Shown: positions 21,371-33,329 of the stretch, one piece after another
Numbering within the stretch: the stretch's first letter is position 1
Layout of the letters: each line of letters begins with the position of its first letter
Assembly: GCA_022376925.1 (NCBI GenBank)
Contig: JAIOJX010000004.1
Span: 6,076,001 to 6,140,000 of the forward strand
Direction: 5' to 3'
DNA from: Tragulus kanchil
Lineage: Eukaryota > Chordata > Mammalia > Artiodactyla > Tragulidae
Length of the DNA stretch: 64,000 nucleotides
Made by a program: the position numbers and the translations under genes
Notes under the pieces: generated by a model
Databases searched by the model: none
Seen by the model: the letters and a program-made list of their open reading frames with translations, nothing else
Told to the model about the DNA's origin: nothing

Positions 21371-22534
21371 TGATGGGCACACCAGTCACTCAGCGAAATC
21401 CTGTTCAAATGTAGATTCTGACTCAGCAAGTCTGGGTGAGGCCGAGCTTCTGCTTTCCTAAGTGACTCCCAACTGGTGCTGGTGATCCCAGGACCACACC
21501 CTGAGTTGTAAAAGACTGGAGAGATGGAAGTCACTCCTCTCCCAGACTGAGGGACCCAGGAGTCCTGGACCTCCATATGGACCCACATCCAAGTTTGTGT
21601 GTCTTGACAAGCTTTGCCCTCTCCTCCCATCCTGAGACCTGCCCTGCTGCCCCCTGCCATTTTAAAATTTGACTATTTTGGGTTTTGGCTATTGAGTTCT
21701 ATATATATTTTGGATATTAACTCCTTGTCAAGTTTATGATATACCAATATTTTCTCCCATTCAGTAGGTTGCCTTTTCATTTTGTTGATGATTTCCTTAG
21801 AAATGTATATTACTTTTATAAGTAAAGAGACATTTCACAAATTTTATTTTCTATCTCTTCTTCAAAATTTACTTCAATTGTTGTTCTTTTGAAGAAATTT
21901 TCTTTGATATCCCTAGCTGAAATGACTTCTCTTCAGTAAATTATCATAGTATCTTTCTATTCATTTAAAATCAATTTTATTAATGGCTCTCATAGCTGGG
22001 CACATTTTTAGGTACTTGGAATACATAATATGTAAAATGCAATTTCTGTTTTCATGATACTAACATTTCAGTGACTGGAGGCTGTAGAGGGAGCTTGGCC
22101 TACTGTCTATTTTAACTAATTGGTTCTGCATTTTAGCTTATTGAACTTAGAGTATTTTACTCACATCCTCCACACGGTCTTATATAATGTATAGCACACA
22201 ACAGAAGCTGATAGACGTCTGTCGAATTAGCAAACTCAAAATGATTATCTTATTAGCTGGGATGTGGAAAGACAGTGCTTCAGAGAGAGAGGCAGGTAAG
22301 ACTGAGAGACTGTTTGTCTGAGAAGATGCTTATGTAGGCAATTTTAATAGCTACTCAGTGGTATAGGCATGTATGAAGCTCAGGTAGGTGGTCCAGGCTA
22401 AGGAATGATGGACACAAGGACTATTAATGATTCTTGGAGAAGAAGGAGCCAGCCCAAGTAGCCCTGAGAGGGTCTCTGGAGTAGGACATTTCAGCCATAT
22501 TTCATTGTTCTACCCCTTCTCCAGACTGTAAATT

Positions 22535-25029
22535 TTTGCTCACATTGCACAGCACAGAAAGTCAAAACCATTTATAACTATCTCTCAGGGAGAAAGGCAC
22601 GAGCACCCAGAGACTTAGAAAGAGTTGAATTTTCACAATTCATTTCATTCTGGGAAGGGTAAGCTGGGGACTTTTTCTTATTTTATTATAAGACTGTCAC
22701 ATGGTTAGCTTTTGGCAAGATATGGTTGACATTTATTCAAAATAAGGATCTCCACAGCCATCTCATTTAGAGCATTAAGTAATGAAACATCATTCTTTGT
22801 AATTATGTGACCAAGAGCAAAAAGGAACCAGATGTGGGAACTAAAGAAATCCACGAGGCTGAGCTAATATAAGTGTTATATTTTGCTTTTTAAAAATTTA
22901 ACATCTAGGCCCATTAAAGCCATACTTGGTATAAAGTATAGTTAGTGTTCAATAAAGGGTTTTTTTCATTCTAAAGGGAACAGAATATTTTGCTCTTGGG
23001 CACTTGTCCATACAGAGGATAAGAGAAAGTTTCAGGGAGGAAGAAAAGGACATGAACAAGACCTTGAAATAAATGGGGAAAGTGGACTCAGACCTCTGGA
23101 GTAAATACCATTTTGAATAATCCAATACATTTTGAAGACTATGTGAGAATCTAGTGAAAGGGTCATGCAGTCCACTGTTTTGAGGAATGAGGTGATTTTA
23201 GTTGGTTTATAGTTGAATATCATTTTAATGATTGTGCATATACTTTGGAATGTACTGGAGAAAATCAACTCCAAGTTCACTTATATGAAAAGGTAGTCTT
23301 TTTTTTGAAAAGGTAGTCTCATTTAAAGGAAATATTGAGTAAATAACAGTAATGGTAAAATTTAAAAGTAGAGGTTAGAGCTTCCAGAGTAAAAGTGGAA
23401 GTTATGGCTTACAGCAGCCTAGTGCTCTCTTGAATGTCTCCAAAGGATATTAAATTAGTTAGCCAAGGATTATTGTGTATTTTCCCAAACATCTTTGAGT
23501 TTTTCTTTAGGGTGTTTGGAGGGAGTTTCTATAATGAAATTGTGGCAGAGAAATCACTGTTATTTTCATACAGATGGTCTGCGGAAACTCCAGACGGTTG
23601 AAGGACTCAGCCTTCAGAAGTTCAATAGATTCTCTGGGAATACAAATACATATTGGCCCAAGGAAGGAGAGCTCTGCTCTGTGCAGAGAAGGCTTAAGTT
23701 GGCAGGAGTAAAATTATCTACTCAGGGAGAAAGGCACGAGCACCCAGAGACTTAGAAAGAGTTGAATTTTCACAATTCATTTCATTCTGGGAAGGGTAAG
23801 CTGGGGACTTTTTCTTATTTTATTATAAGACTGTCACATGGTTAGCTTTTGGCAAGATATGGTTGACATTTATTCAAAATAAGGATCTCCACAGCCATCT
23901 CATTTAGAGCATTAAGTAATGAAACATCATTCTTTGTAATTATGTGACCAAGAGCAAAAAGGAACCAGATGTGGGAACTAAAGAAATCCACGAGGCTGAG
24001 CTAATATAAGTGTTATATTTTGCTTTTTAAAAATTTAACATCTAGGCCCATTAAAGCCATACTTGGTATAAAGTATAGTTAGTGTTCAATAAAGGGTTTT
24101 TTTCATTCTAAAGGGAACAGAATATTTTGCTCTTGGGCACTTGTCCATACAGAGGATAAGAGAAAGTTTCAGGGAGGAAGAAAAGGACATGAACAAGACC
24201 TTGAAATAAAAGGGGAAAGTGGACTCAGACCTCTGGAGTAAATACCATTTTGAATAATCCAATACATTTTGAAGACTATGTGAGAATCTAGTGAAAGGGT
24301 CATGCAGTCCACTGTTTTGAGGAATGAGGTGATTTTAGTTGGTTTATAGTTGAATATCATTTTAATGATTGTGCATATACTTTGGAATGTACTGGAGAAA
24401 ATCAACTCCAAGTTCACTTATATGAAAAGGTAGTCTTTTTTTTGAAAAGGTAGTCTCATTTAAAGGAAATATTGAGTAAATAACAGTAATGGTAAAATTT
24501 AAAAGTAGAGGTTAGAGCTTCCAGAGTAAAAGTGGAAGTTATGGCTTACAGCAGCCTAGTGCTCTCTTGAATGTCTCCAAAGGATATTAAATTAGTTAGC
24601 CAAGGATTATTGTGTATTTTCCCAAACATCTTTGAGTTTTTCTTTAGGGTGTTTGGAGGGAGTTTCTATAATGAAATTGTGGCAGAGAAATCACTGTTAT
24701 TTTCATACAGATGGTCTGCGGAAACTCCAGACGGTTGAAGGACTCAGCCTTCAGAAGTTCAATAGATTCTCTGGGAATACAAATACATATTGGCCCAAGG
24801 AAGGAGAGCTCTGCTCTGTGCAGAGAAGGCTTAAGTTGGCAGGAATGAAAAATCAGATTTTTTTCTATGGTGTGATTTCAGGATCAAATGGCAGCCAACA
24901 TTACCAGGAGAAAAAAAAATGAGGTTTCTCTTTAGAAGGAGAGGAACAGACCAAAAGTATACGGCAGTTGTATTATACATAGTTACCAAGAAAGTAAGGG
25001 GTTCCTCCCCAGTTAAAGTTCATGTTGGA
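22535..25029. other. Unassigned single-copy DNA (duplication H)
   Basis: About 1.35 kb of real sequence, half of it shown twice. Open frames of 82-96 codons on either strand do not resemble proteins and occur in both copies only because of the duplication. A small direct repeat GAAAAGGTAGTCT flanks a T-run at 23287-23320. Confidence 0.5.
22584..24844. repeat. Tandem duplication H (period 1137)
   Basis: Copy 1 is 22584-23707 and copy 2 is 23721-24844. The 13-base junction is AT-rich. One substitution is visible (ATAAATGGGG near 23070, ATAAAAGGGG near 24207). The content is unassigned single-copy DNA. Confidence 0.95.
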
Positions 25030-25110
25030 TGATGAAAATCTCTTTCTGTCTCTTTCTCTCTCTCTGTCTCTCTCATGTGCACAAGCGTGCACACACAGAC
25101 AAACACATGG
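25030..25110. repeat. (CT)n / (TCTC)n and (CA) low complexity
   Basis: CTCTTTCTGTCTCTTTCTCT followed by more CT repeats and GCACACACAGACAAACACA, an imperfect microsatellite. Confidence 0.8.
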
Positions 25111-25705
25111 GTCTTGAGTTAAGTGTGAGAAATGTGATCTAGACCAAAATCAAGCTCAGTGGAGAATCTAGTAAGCAGAGCATGCGGTGGGGTGGGTAGA
25201 GAACTGCCACCTCAGAACACAGATCTCTTCCGTATTAGACAGCTTCAGTCCTCTTTAGTGCATTGGCTCTTCCCTTAACATCAGACATTTGTAATTCTCA
25301 TTATTATTTCTGATTCAACATAGTTTTAATTGCTTTTACTCTGAATGATATTTTGTCTAGTGATACCATCATAGAAAGAAAGTGACAGACGGAAACTTAG
25401 ACATCATCTGATCTGGTGTCCATTAATAACACTAGAATCCCCTTCCTTATCTTTCTCCTTTTCCTTTTTCTTTTTTCAAGAGACATTCTTTGTAGGACTG
25501 CAATTAGAGGAGATAAGAGAGGAGCTTCCCTGACTGAAGTGCATGATGCAGAAAGCATGTAGAGTCTGAAAGACTAACCTATTTCCTGAAAGGTTTTTGT
25601 TTGTTTTTTTTTCATTTGTTTTTGAATTCCACTGTCACTGTTGTATCAAACATAGTCTGAAAAGCATTAGTTTCCTTTACATATTGTTCATTGTTTCCAA
25701 TTGAT
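25111..25705. other. No confident feature
   Basis: Unassigned DNA. The segment near 25395-25425 (CTTAGACATCATCTGATCTGG) is reminiscent of a common ancient interspersed repeat, not assigned. Confidence 0.4.
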
Positions 25706-25875
25706 ACACAAGCGATCCAGTTTTAAGTGGCTTCAAACAATAATTCAGTATTATTTCTCATGTTTTATATGTTGACTAGGCTTAGCTGGGTATTTCTTTT
25801 TGAAGTCTCTCATACAGTTGCATTCAGATGGCATTTGGAGCTAGAGTCATTGGGAGACTTCTTTGGAAATTACAC
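25706..25875 (-). mobile_element. Older MLT1-type LTR fragment, antisense
   Basis: TTTTAAGTGGCTTCAAACAA, GTATTATTTCTCATGTTTTAT, GACTAGGCTTAGCTGGG and CTCATACAGTTGCATTCAGATGG follow the reverse complement of older MLT1 LTRs. Non-coding and diverged. The overlapping 73-codon frame is not a gene. Confidence 0.55.
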
Positions 25876-26029
25876 AGTATCAATTTCACCATTTCTTTTT
25901 GTTAGAGAAATAATAGATGAGTCCAGATACAAGGGGTCAATGGGATAAATTCTGCCTTTCAATGGGGAAAAAATTTTTGTATAGGCAGGGAAGATATTAA
26001 TGATAGCCATCTTAAAATGAGCTACCATG

Positions 26030-26105
26030 GGTAACATTAAGCCTAGAGAGTGCAAAGACTTGACCCAAGATCACAGGGGCAAGCTGGGATTAGAGCCCAA
26101 ATCAT
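26030..26105 (-). mobile_element. MIR fragment
   Basis: AAAGACTTGACCCAAGATCACAGG followed by GGGATTAGAGCCCAAATC is the antisense MIR core. Confidence 0.65.
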
Positions 26106-26399
26106 AAAAAGATGAAATCTACCTTGCAAGACAATCTTAGTTCCAAATCCTTTCATCCAACACTGAAAATTAAAAATCTTCTCCTGCAGATTATTGATGA
26201 GGCAAGCTTTGTATTAAAGATGTCATTACAGTTTGCATGAATTTGAATTTTTAAAAAATTACAAGATATGAAAACTGATAGGTAGAGAAAGAGATTATTT
26301 ATAATTGTGTCAGAGAATATCAAAGGCTTACAAACAAATCTAACAGAACATGTGGAAGGCTTAAAAAGACAAAACGTAAAGCTTATAAGAGACATATTA

Positions 26400-26815
26400 A
26401 AGAATACCTAAATAAATGAGGTGGTTAATTGGGAGAGATATACCACATTCATGGATAGGAATTCTTAATATTACAGAGTTAGTTCTTCTAAACTTGTCTA
26501 TGGCTTTAATGGATTTTCAATGAAAATTGCAGCTGAATTTTTCTGCCCTCTCAGAGCTTGACTAATTCTAAAATTTATACAAGACAATATTCACAATAGT
26601 CAAGACATTTCTTTAGAAGAGCAGAAAGATGTTCACAGCAGTACTGTGCATAATGGCAAAAGCCTGAAAACGGCCCAAAGGCCCATTTGAGAGACCATGT
26701 AGGAATAAGTGGTGCTACATTTACAGAGTTGAATCTTATACAATAGTCAAAGCAATGACGTGCAGGGACATGCATCAGTATGGATGAATCTTAGCAACTT
26801 AATATAGAGGGTCTG
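26400..26815 (+). mobile_element. Old L1/HAL1-like fragment, sense
   Basis: GTCTATGGCTTTAATGGATTTTCAATGAAAATTGC, CTAAAATTTATACAAGACAATATTCACAATAG and ATCAGTATGGATGAATCTTAG resemble the ORF2-to-3' end of old L1 or HAL1 elements. No frame survives. Copy at 27546-27961 (duplication I). Confidence 0.6.
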
Positions 26816-26937
26816 AAAAACAAGTACCCACATTTTCATTCAACTTGATGATCATCTTATAAAATAAAAGTAACTGTAATAAAATATATTTAAAGAATTC
26901 ATATAGATATTTAAAAACTGTATGAAAATGAAAACAG

Positions 26938-27175
26938 GGCTTCCCTGGTGGTCCACTGGGTAAAGGGTCCACTTTGCAGTGCAAGGGACACCAGTTCGAT
27001 CCCTGGCCCGGGAAGATCCCACATGCCCTGGAGTAGCTGGACCAGCGTGTCCAATTACAAGCCAGTGCTCTGGAGCGCATGCACCCAGAGCCGTTGCTCT
27101 GCAAGGAGAGATGCCACTGCGAAGGGAGGACCCACACAGGCCAAAGAACAAAGATGGATGAAGATAAATTAAAAA
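26938..27175 (+). mobile_element. CHR-2-type SINE (tRNA-Glu derived)
   Basis: Starts GGGCTTCCCTGGTGG, has a B box GTTCGATCCC at about 26994-27003, then GGGAAGATCCCACATGCC, GAGAGATGCCACTGCG and an A-rich end. CHR SINEs are shared by ruminants, hippopotamus and whales. Copy at 28084-28321. The frames of 60-112 codons across it are shadows. Confidence 0.85.
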
Positions 27176-28563
27176 AACCAATACAAGAAGGCCAAAATTA
27201 ACAACAAAAAAAAGTGTTGCCTCCTTTAAAAAAATGAAAAAAAGCTCCTTGTGAACACATGATTTACAGAGATGCTTATCTCAGGGGAAGAGAAGTAGGA
27301 TGAGATGGGGCTCATGTGATGAGATGTAAGTTATTAATAAAATCTTCTCCTGCATTGAAATTTGAAATTCATTACAGTTTGCATGAATTTGAATTTTTAA
27401 AAAATTACAAGATATGAAAACTGATAGGTAGAGAAAGAGATTATTTATAATTGTGTCAGAGAATATCAAAGGCTTACAAACAAATCTAACAGAACATGTG
27501 GAAGGCTTAAAAAGACAAAACGTAAAGCTTATAAGAGACATATTAAAGAATACCTAAATAAATGAGGTGGTTAATTGGGAGAGATATACCACATTCATGG
27601 ATAGGAATTCTTAATATTACAGAGTTAGTTCTTCTAAACTTGTCTATGGCTTTAATGGATTTTCAATGAAAATTGCAGCTGAATTTTTCTGCCCTCTCAG
27701 AGCTTGACTAATTCTAAAATTTATACAAGACAATATTCACAATAGTCAAGACATTTCTTTAGAAGAGCAGAAAGATGTTCACAGCAGTACTGTGCATAAT
27801 GGCAAAAGCCTGAAAACGGCCCAAAGGCCCATTTGAGAGACCATGTAGGAATAAGTGGTGCTACATTTACAGAGTTGAATCTTATACAATAGTCAAAGCA
27901 ATGACGTGCAGGGACATGCATCAGTATGGATGAATCTTAGCAACTTAATATAGAGGGTCTGAAAAACAAGTACCCACATTTTCATTCAACTTGATGATCA
28001 TCTTATAAAATAAAAGTAACTGTAATAAAATATATTTAAAGAATTCATATAGATATTTAAAAACTGTATGAAAATGAAAACAGGGCTTCCCTGGTGGTCC
28101 ACTGGGTAAAGGGTCCACTTTGCAGTGCAAGGGACACCAGTTCGATCCCTGGCCCGGGAAGATCCCACATGCCCTGGAGTAGCTGGACCAGCGTGTCCAA
28201 TTACAAGCCAGTGCTCTGGAGCGCATGCACCCAGAGCCGTTGCTCTGCAAGGAGAGATGCCACTGCGAAGGGAGGACCCACACAGGCCAAAGAACAAAGA
28301 TGGATGAAGATAAATTAAAAAAACCAATACAAGAAGGCCAAAATTAACAACAAAAAAAAGTGTTGCCTCCTTTAAAAAAATGAAAAAAAGCTCCTTGTGA
28401 ACACATGATTTACAGAGATGCTTATCTCAGGGGAAGAGAAGTAGGATGAGATGGGGCTCATGTGATGAGATGTAAGTTATTAATAAAAGTGTCCCTTTGG
28501 TTTCAAGTGGTGGAATGCAGATACTAAATAGTATAGATTAAAATATGTAAAAAAATAACCAAA

Positions 28564-28638
28564 TACAGGTGCTTTGTTCATTTTTAATTACAGGTGCTTT
28601 GTTCATTTTTAATTACAGGTGCTTTGTTCATTTTTAAA
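28564..28638. repeat. Three tandem copies of a 25-bp unit
   Basis: TACAGGTGCTTTGTTCATTT(TTAAT) is repeated three times head to tail at 28564, 28589 and 28614. The last unit runs into antisense L1M sequence (AAATTGGATTATTATT), so a piece of the L1M edge seems to have been amplified. Confidence 0.9.
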
Positions 28639-28740
28639 TTGGATTATTATTATTATTGTTTTGTGAGTTCCTTAAATATTTTGGATATTAACCCCTTATC
28701 AGATAAACGTTTTGCAAATATTGTCACTCATTCCTAAACA
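28639..28740 (-). mobile_element. L1M fragment, antisense
   Basis: TTAAATATTTTGGATATTAACCCCTTATCAGATAAACG is the reverse complement of L1M ORF2. It abuts a sense L1M at 28741, so two old L1 pieces lie in opposite orientation. Confidence 0.7.
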
Positions 28741-28754
28741 TTTTTCTGAAGAAG

Positions 28755-30997
28755 ACATGCAAGTGGCCAGTAGGTGTATGAAAAGTCACTCAAATCACTA
28801 ACCATTAGGGAAACACAAATCAAAACCACAATGAACTATCACTTCACACCTACTAGAATGGCTATTATGAAAAAGATAAGAGACAATAGGTGTTGGGGAG
28901 GATATAGAGAAAATGTAACCCTTGTACACTGTTGAGGGAATGTAAATTGGTGCAGTTACTATGAAAAACAGTATTGAGGTCCTTCAAAAATTTAGAAACA
29001 GAGGTACCATGTGATCCAGCATTTCTACTTATGAGTATGTTTCTAACAGAAACAAAATCAGTATATTAAAGACATATCTGTACTCTCATGTTCATTACAG
29101 CATTATTCACAATAGCCAAGATATGGAAATAACCAAAGTTTCCATTGATAGATAAATGGATAAAGAAAATGCGGCATGTACATACAATGGAGTGTTATTC
29201 AGTTATAGAAAAGAAGGGGAGGCTTCCCTGGGAGCTCAGTGGTAAAGGGTTCACCTGCCAACGTAGGAGACACAGGTTTGATCCCTGATCCAGGAGGATC
29301 CCATGTACTATGGAGCAATTAAGCCCGTGAGCCACACCTATGGAGCCTGTGCTCTGGAGCTTTGGAGCCACAACTATTGAGCCCATGTGCCACAATTACT
29401 GAGGACTGTGAGCCCTAGAGCCTGAGTTCCACAACAAGAAAAGTCACCACAATAAGAAGAGTCACCGCAACAAGAAGCCTGCTTGCATCGACTGGAGAGT
29501 GGCCCCCACTCCCTGCAACTAGAGAAGAGCCTATGGCAACAGTGAAAATACAGAATAACCAATAATAAAAAATGAAGAGATTGGTTAACAAAATTCTTTA
29601 AAAATAATAAAAAAGAAGGGAATCGTGCCACTTGCAGCAACATGGATGAACCTGGAAGATAAGCCTGACAAAGAAAGATAAATACTGCATGGTATCACTT
29701 ATATGTGAAATATGAAAAAAAGTCTGTTTCCTAGAATAGAGAGCAGAATGGTGGTGGCTTGTGAGGATGGGAAGATGAGAAGATGTAGGTCAAGGGTATA
29801 AAATTTCAGTTATAAGCAGAATAAATTCTGAGGATCAAAAATGGTGACCACAGTTAATGAGGTGATATTCTACATGCAAGTGGCCAGTAGGTGTATGAAA
29901 AGTCACTCAAATCACTAACCATTAGGGAAACACAAATCAAAACCACAATGAACTATCACTTCACACCTACTAGAATGGCTATTATGAAAAAGATAAGAGA
30001 CAATAGGTGTTGGGGAGGATATAGAGAAAATGTAACCCTTGTACACTGTTGAGGGAATGTAAATTGGTGCAGTTACTATGAAAAACAGTATTGAGGTCCT
30101 TCAAAAATTTAGAAACAGAGGTACCATGTGATCCAGCATTTCTACTTATGAGTATGTTTCTAACAGAAACAAAATCAGTATATTAAAGACATATCTGTAC
30201 TCTCATGTTCATTACAGCATTATTCACAATAGCCAAGATATGGAAATAACCAAAGTTTCCATTGATAGATAAATGGATAAAGAAAATGCGGCATGTACAT
30301 ACAATGGAGTGTTATTCAGTTATAGAAAAGAAGGGGAGGCTTCCCTGGGAGCTCAGTGGTAAAGGGTTCACCTGCCAACGTAGGAGACACAGGTTTGATC
30401 CCTGATCCAGGAGGATCCCATGTACTATGGAGCAATTAAGCCCGTGAGCCACACCTATGGAGCCTGTGCTCTGGAGCTTTGGAGCCACAACTATTGAGCC
30501 CATGTGCCACAATTACTGAGGACTGTGAGCCCTAGAGCCTGAGTTCCACAACAAGAAAAGTCACCACAATAAGAAGAGTCACCGCAACAAGAAGCCTGCT
30601 TGCATCGACTGGAGAGTGGCCCCCACTCCCTGCAACTAGAGAAGAGCCTATGGCAACAGTGAAAATACAGAATAACCAATAATAAAAAATGAAGAGATTG
30701 GTTAACAAAATTCTTTAAAAATAATAAAAAAGAAGGGAATCGTGCCACTTGCAGCAACATGGATGAACCTGGAAGATAAGCCTGACAAAGAAAGATAAAT
30801 ACTGCATGGTATCACTTATATGTGAAATATGAAAAAAAGTCTGTTTCCTAGAATAGAGAGCAGAATGGTGGTGGCTTGTGAGGATGGGAAGATGAGAAGA
30901 TGTAGGTCAAGGGTATAAAATTTCAGTTATAAGCAGAATAAATTCTGAGGATCTAATGTATAGCATGGTGACCACAGTTAATGAGGTGATATTCTAC
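28755..30997. repeat. Tandem duplication J (period 1117-1124)
   Basis: Copy 1 is 28755-29873 and copy 2 is 29872-30997. Near its end copy 1 reads GGATCAAAAATGGTG where copy 2 reads GGATCTAATGTATAGCATGG. Copy 1 has thus lost a few bases close to the junction. It covers L1M and a CHR SINE. Confidence 0.95.
29219..29620 (+). mobile_element. Long CHR-type SINE inserted in L1M
   Basis: AGGCTTCCCTGGGAGCTCAG, B box GGTTTGATCCC (29275-29285), then repeated modules of the type GAGCC..CAACTA.TGAGCCC and CAACAAGAAGCC, ending in an A/T-rich tail. AAAAGAAGGG flanks it at 29209-29218 and 29621-29630, and the L1M reads through on both sides. Copy at 30336-30737. Confidence 0.85.
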
Positions 30998-31079
30998 ACT
31001 TGAAATTTGTTGAGGGGATTATACACATACACACAGAGCTAAGTGTAAAAGGTTATGAATTTATTAATTATCTTGATTG

Positions 31080-31130
31080 AGATAATCATTTCATAATATA
31101 ATAACTATATATTATATATATATTATATAG
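31080..31130. repeat. (TA)n tract
   Basis: TATATATTATATATATATTATATAG lies within the L1M 3' UTR; a short AT microsatellite. Confidence 0.75.
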
Positions 31131-31299
31131 AAACCACCTTGTTTTTAGTTTATTTAAACTATATATACAGTTACATTTCTCAATTATTCTTCAGTGAAGA
31201 TTGAAAACATTTATCAAACACATAGCAGCAGATCATATCAGGCCAAGATGAGACTGGGAATTATGGTTAATCTCATTTTGAGCATTTAAGGTCCAACTC

Positions 31300-31323
31300 A
31301 CCAACCAACCAACCAACCAACCC
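31300..31323. repeat. (CCAA)n microsatellite
   Basis: Five consecutive CCAA units. Confidence 0.9.
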
Positions 31324-32122
31324 ATCCTTAATAAATATGGTTCAACCTAGATAATCTGCCCCTCAATTAAAGATGGTATGCTGGCCTTCGGCAACCTTAT
31401 GAGATTGGGTAGGTTCATCTTTGCTGTCTGCCTGCTGGCAGAGCTTGTACCTCACTTCAGAGCCCTCAACAGGTTGTAGAATGATTGACATCTGGAGTTG
31501 GGAAGGTCCTAATCTTCCAAACACACTCTGTTTTTAAGAGGAGGAAACCAAGGAGAAGAGAGGTTCTATGGCAGTAAAATACAATCAAGCCAGCATAAGA
31601 ATATAAATTACATGACTCCTTGAATGACTTTTTATTAATTTTTCTACCAATCAAGTTTTCAATCATCAATCGTCAATGCACCAGCAATAGGCTTGTGCTA
31701 GGAACTGAACACCAGAAAAGGGAAGATCACTCATGCACTCATCAGATACTCATGGAGCACCCCTGTGTGCCAGGAACTGCACAAGAGTCAGGGAAACGTC
31801 AGAGAGAGATGGGCAGTGTGTGTGTGCGTGTGGAGGGGATGGTGAATTACTGAGCTGAAAAGTTTAGCACAGGCACCATCAAACTTGACAGGATCCATAT
31901 TTATTCTCCCCCTCTCCCAATAATGTAAAGTAGGTGACAAGATTTAGGAGCATACCTGTCCTGTAGCAACTGAGATGTTCCTTTTCTTCATGATATTCCC
32001 TAAAGCATGGTAGCTATCTCCTAAAAGAGAGAAGGCCAAAGTATGCCCAACTTGTGCTGCAGTGTTTTTAATTGATCTATTTCTATGTTCCATCAGATTG
32101 GAAGGAGAGAAGTAAGTCAGGC
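31324..32122. other. Mostly unassigned DNA
   Basis: Possible old L2-type trace at 31735-31790 (CATGGAGCACCCCTGTGTGCCAGGAACTG). No gene. Open frames of 67-77 codons are unconvincing. Confidence 0.45.
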
Positions 32123-32130
32123 TTACATTT

Positions 32131-32480
32131 TTTTAAAAATTTTATTTTGTTTTAAAATTTTATTTATTTTTCACTGTTCTGGGTTTACATTGCTGCCACA
32201 GGCTCTTCTCTAGTTGCAGGGAGTGGGGGCTCCTCTCTAGATGCGGTGAGCAGGCTTCTTGTGTGGTGACTTCTCTTGTGGAACTCAGGCTCTAGGACAC
32301 ACGGACTTCAGTAGTTGCAGCACATGGGCTCAAAAGTTGCAACTCTGAGGCTCTAGAGCACAAGCTCCATAGTTGTGGCTCACGGGCTTGGTTGCTCTGC
32401 AGCATGTGGGATCTTCCTGGATCAGGGATCAAACTCGTGTCTCCTACATTGGCAGGTGCACTCTTCACCACTGAGCTCCA
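32131..32480 (-). mobile_element. Long CHR-type SINE, antisense
   Basis: Reverse complement of the long CHR type: T-rich start, GGCTCTTCTCTAGTTGCAGG, GTGGCTCACGGGCTTGG, GGGATCTTCCTGGATCAGG and a tRNA-like head near 32440-32478. AGG(C/T)TTACATTT flanks it (about 32119-32130 and 32480-32491). Confidence 0.82.
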
Positions 32481-32574
32481 GGTTTACATTTGATAGAAGG
32501 AAACTGAGAAATAATATTCTCATTTTGTAACTGAGGAAGGATGCAGAGGGAGGAGCTGTCTTGGGGGTAGTCTG

Positions 32575-32793
32575 AGGATTGTTGTTGTTTTTAGTTGCTA
32601 AGTCATGCCCAACCCTTTTATGACTCCATGGACTGTAGCCCGACAGGCTTCTCTGTCCAGGGGATTTCCCAGGGAAGAATATGAGAGTAGGTAGGCATTC
32701 ACTTCTCCTGGGGATCTTCCCAATCCAGGGAATGCAGATCTCCTGCATTGGCAGGCAATTCTTTACCACTGGGCCACCAGGGGAGCCCCAGTC
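32575..32793 (-). mobile_element. Bov-tA SINE, antisense
   Basis: TTGCTAAGTCATGCCCAACC, GACTCCATGGACTGTAGCCC, CCTGCATTGGCAGGCAATTC and CCACCAGGGGAGCCCC. A 5'-cut copy at 33795-33879 marks the start of duplication K copy 2 inside the SINE. Confidence 0.88.
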
Positions 32794-33029
32794 TGGAGGT
32801 AGATCTAAAATTATGAGAAGGATGATGGACTGAGTTGCTGTGACAGTTACATGCTTTCAGCTTGGCTAAATACTCAATTATTTAGTCAAATACTAATCTA
32901 GGTGTTACTATGAAGATATTTTATAGATTTGGTTAACATCTATGATCAGTCAACTTTAAGGAAAGAAGGTTACTTTTGGCAAGGTGGATGGACTTCAGAG
33001 CAAAAACATTCCTAGGAGAGGAAAAATCT

Positions 33030-33195
33030 CTCTGTCTTAAGACTGCAGCTCAACGCCTGCTTGAGTTTCCAACCTTCTGGCCTGCCCTACAGATGTAAGA
33101 CCTGCTTGTCTCAACAGTTAAAATAAATATTTTTATGTATATACCCACCAGCCCCATTGATTCTGTTTCTCTGGGGAAGACTTACTGATACCGCT
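33030..33195 (+). mobile_element. MaLR-like LTR tail (tentative)
   Basis: CCTGCTTGAGTTTCCAACC, CTGGCCTGCCCTACAGAT, AAAATAAATA and CATTGATTCTGTTTCTCTGG resemble the 3' end of a common ancient LTR family. Copy at 34116-34281. Non-coding. Confidence 0.45.
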
Positions 33196-33329
33196 GCCTA
33201 GAAAAGTAAAAAGAGTACAGGAAATGGAGCTGATTTTGCCATTTACCAGTTAGGTGAATTGGTCAGTCTTAGAGGGCATGGAATGCATTTCCCTTACCGA
33301 TGTTTCTCTGACACATATGTAGTTCTTGG

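Larger units (their letters stand above)
20199..22534. repeat. Tandem duplication G (period 1172-1174)
   Basis: Copy 1 is 20199-21360 and copy 2 is 21371-22534, with junction CTGCTTTCCT. The stretch from TGATGGGCACACC to CTGCCATT is present three times (from about 19085, 20199 and 21371) because F and G overlap. Copy 2 carries two extra C near 22514. Confidence 0.95.
26224..28488. repeat. Tandem duplication I (period 1146)
   Basis: Copy 1 is 26224-27342 and copy 2 is 27370-28488. The 27-base junction 27343-27369 begins CTTCTCCTGCA, which is also the text at about 26178-26188 upstream of copy 1. The second unit therefore starts with a damaged version of the same upstream flank, as expected of a low-quality contig end. 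Confidence 0.95.
28741..31195 (+). mobile_element. L1M ORF2 end and 3' UTR, sense, with nested CHR SINE
   Basis: AATCAAAACCACAATGAACTATCACTTCACACC, TTCATTACAGCATTATTCACAATAGCCAAG and CAACATGGATGAACCTGGAAG follow the L1 ORF2 C-terminal coding region in sense, with stops throughout. The 3' UTR continues past 31000. Duplication J repeats most of it; without J it is about 1.3 kb including the SINE. Confidence 0.75.

Noticed and set aside
26938..27137. Overlapping 74-112 codon frames on both strands
   Set aside because: They are readings through a CHR SINE.
31303..31323. CRISPR-like or structured direct repeats
   Set aside because: Simple CCAA microsatellite; no spacers. None of the short repeats in the window has repeat-spacer architecture.
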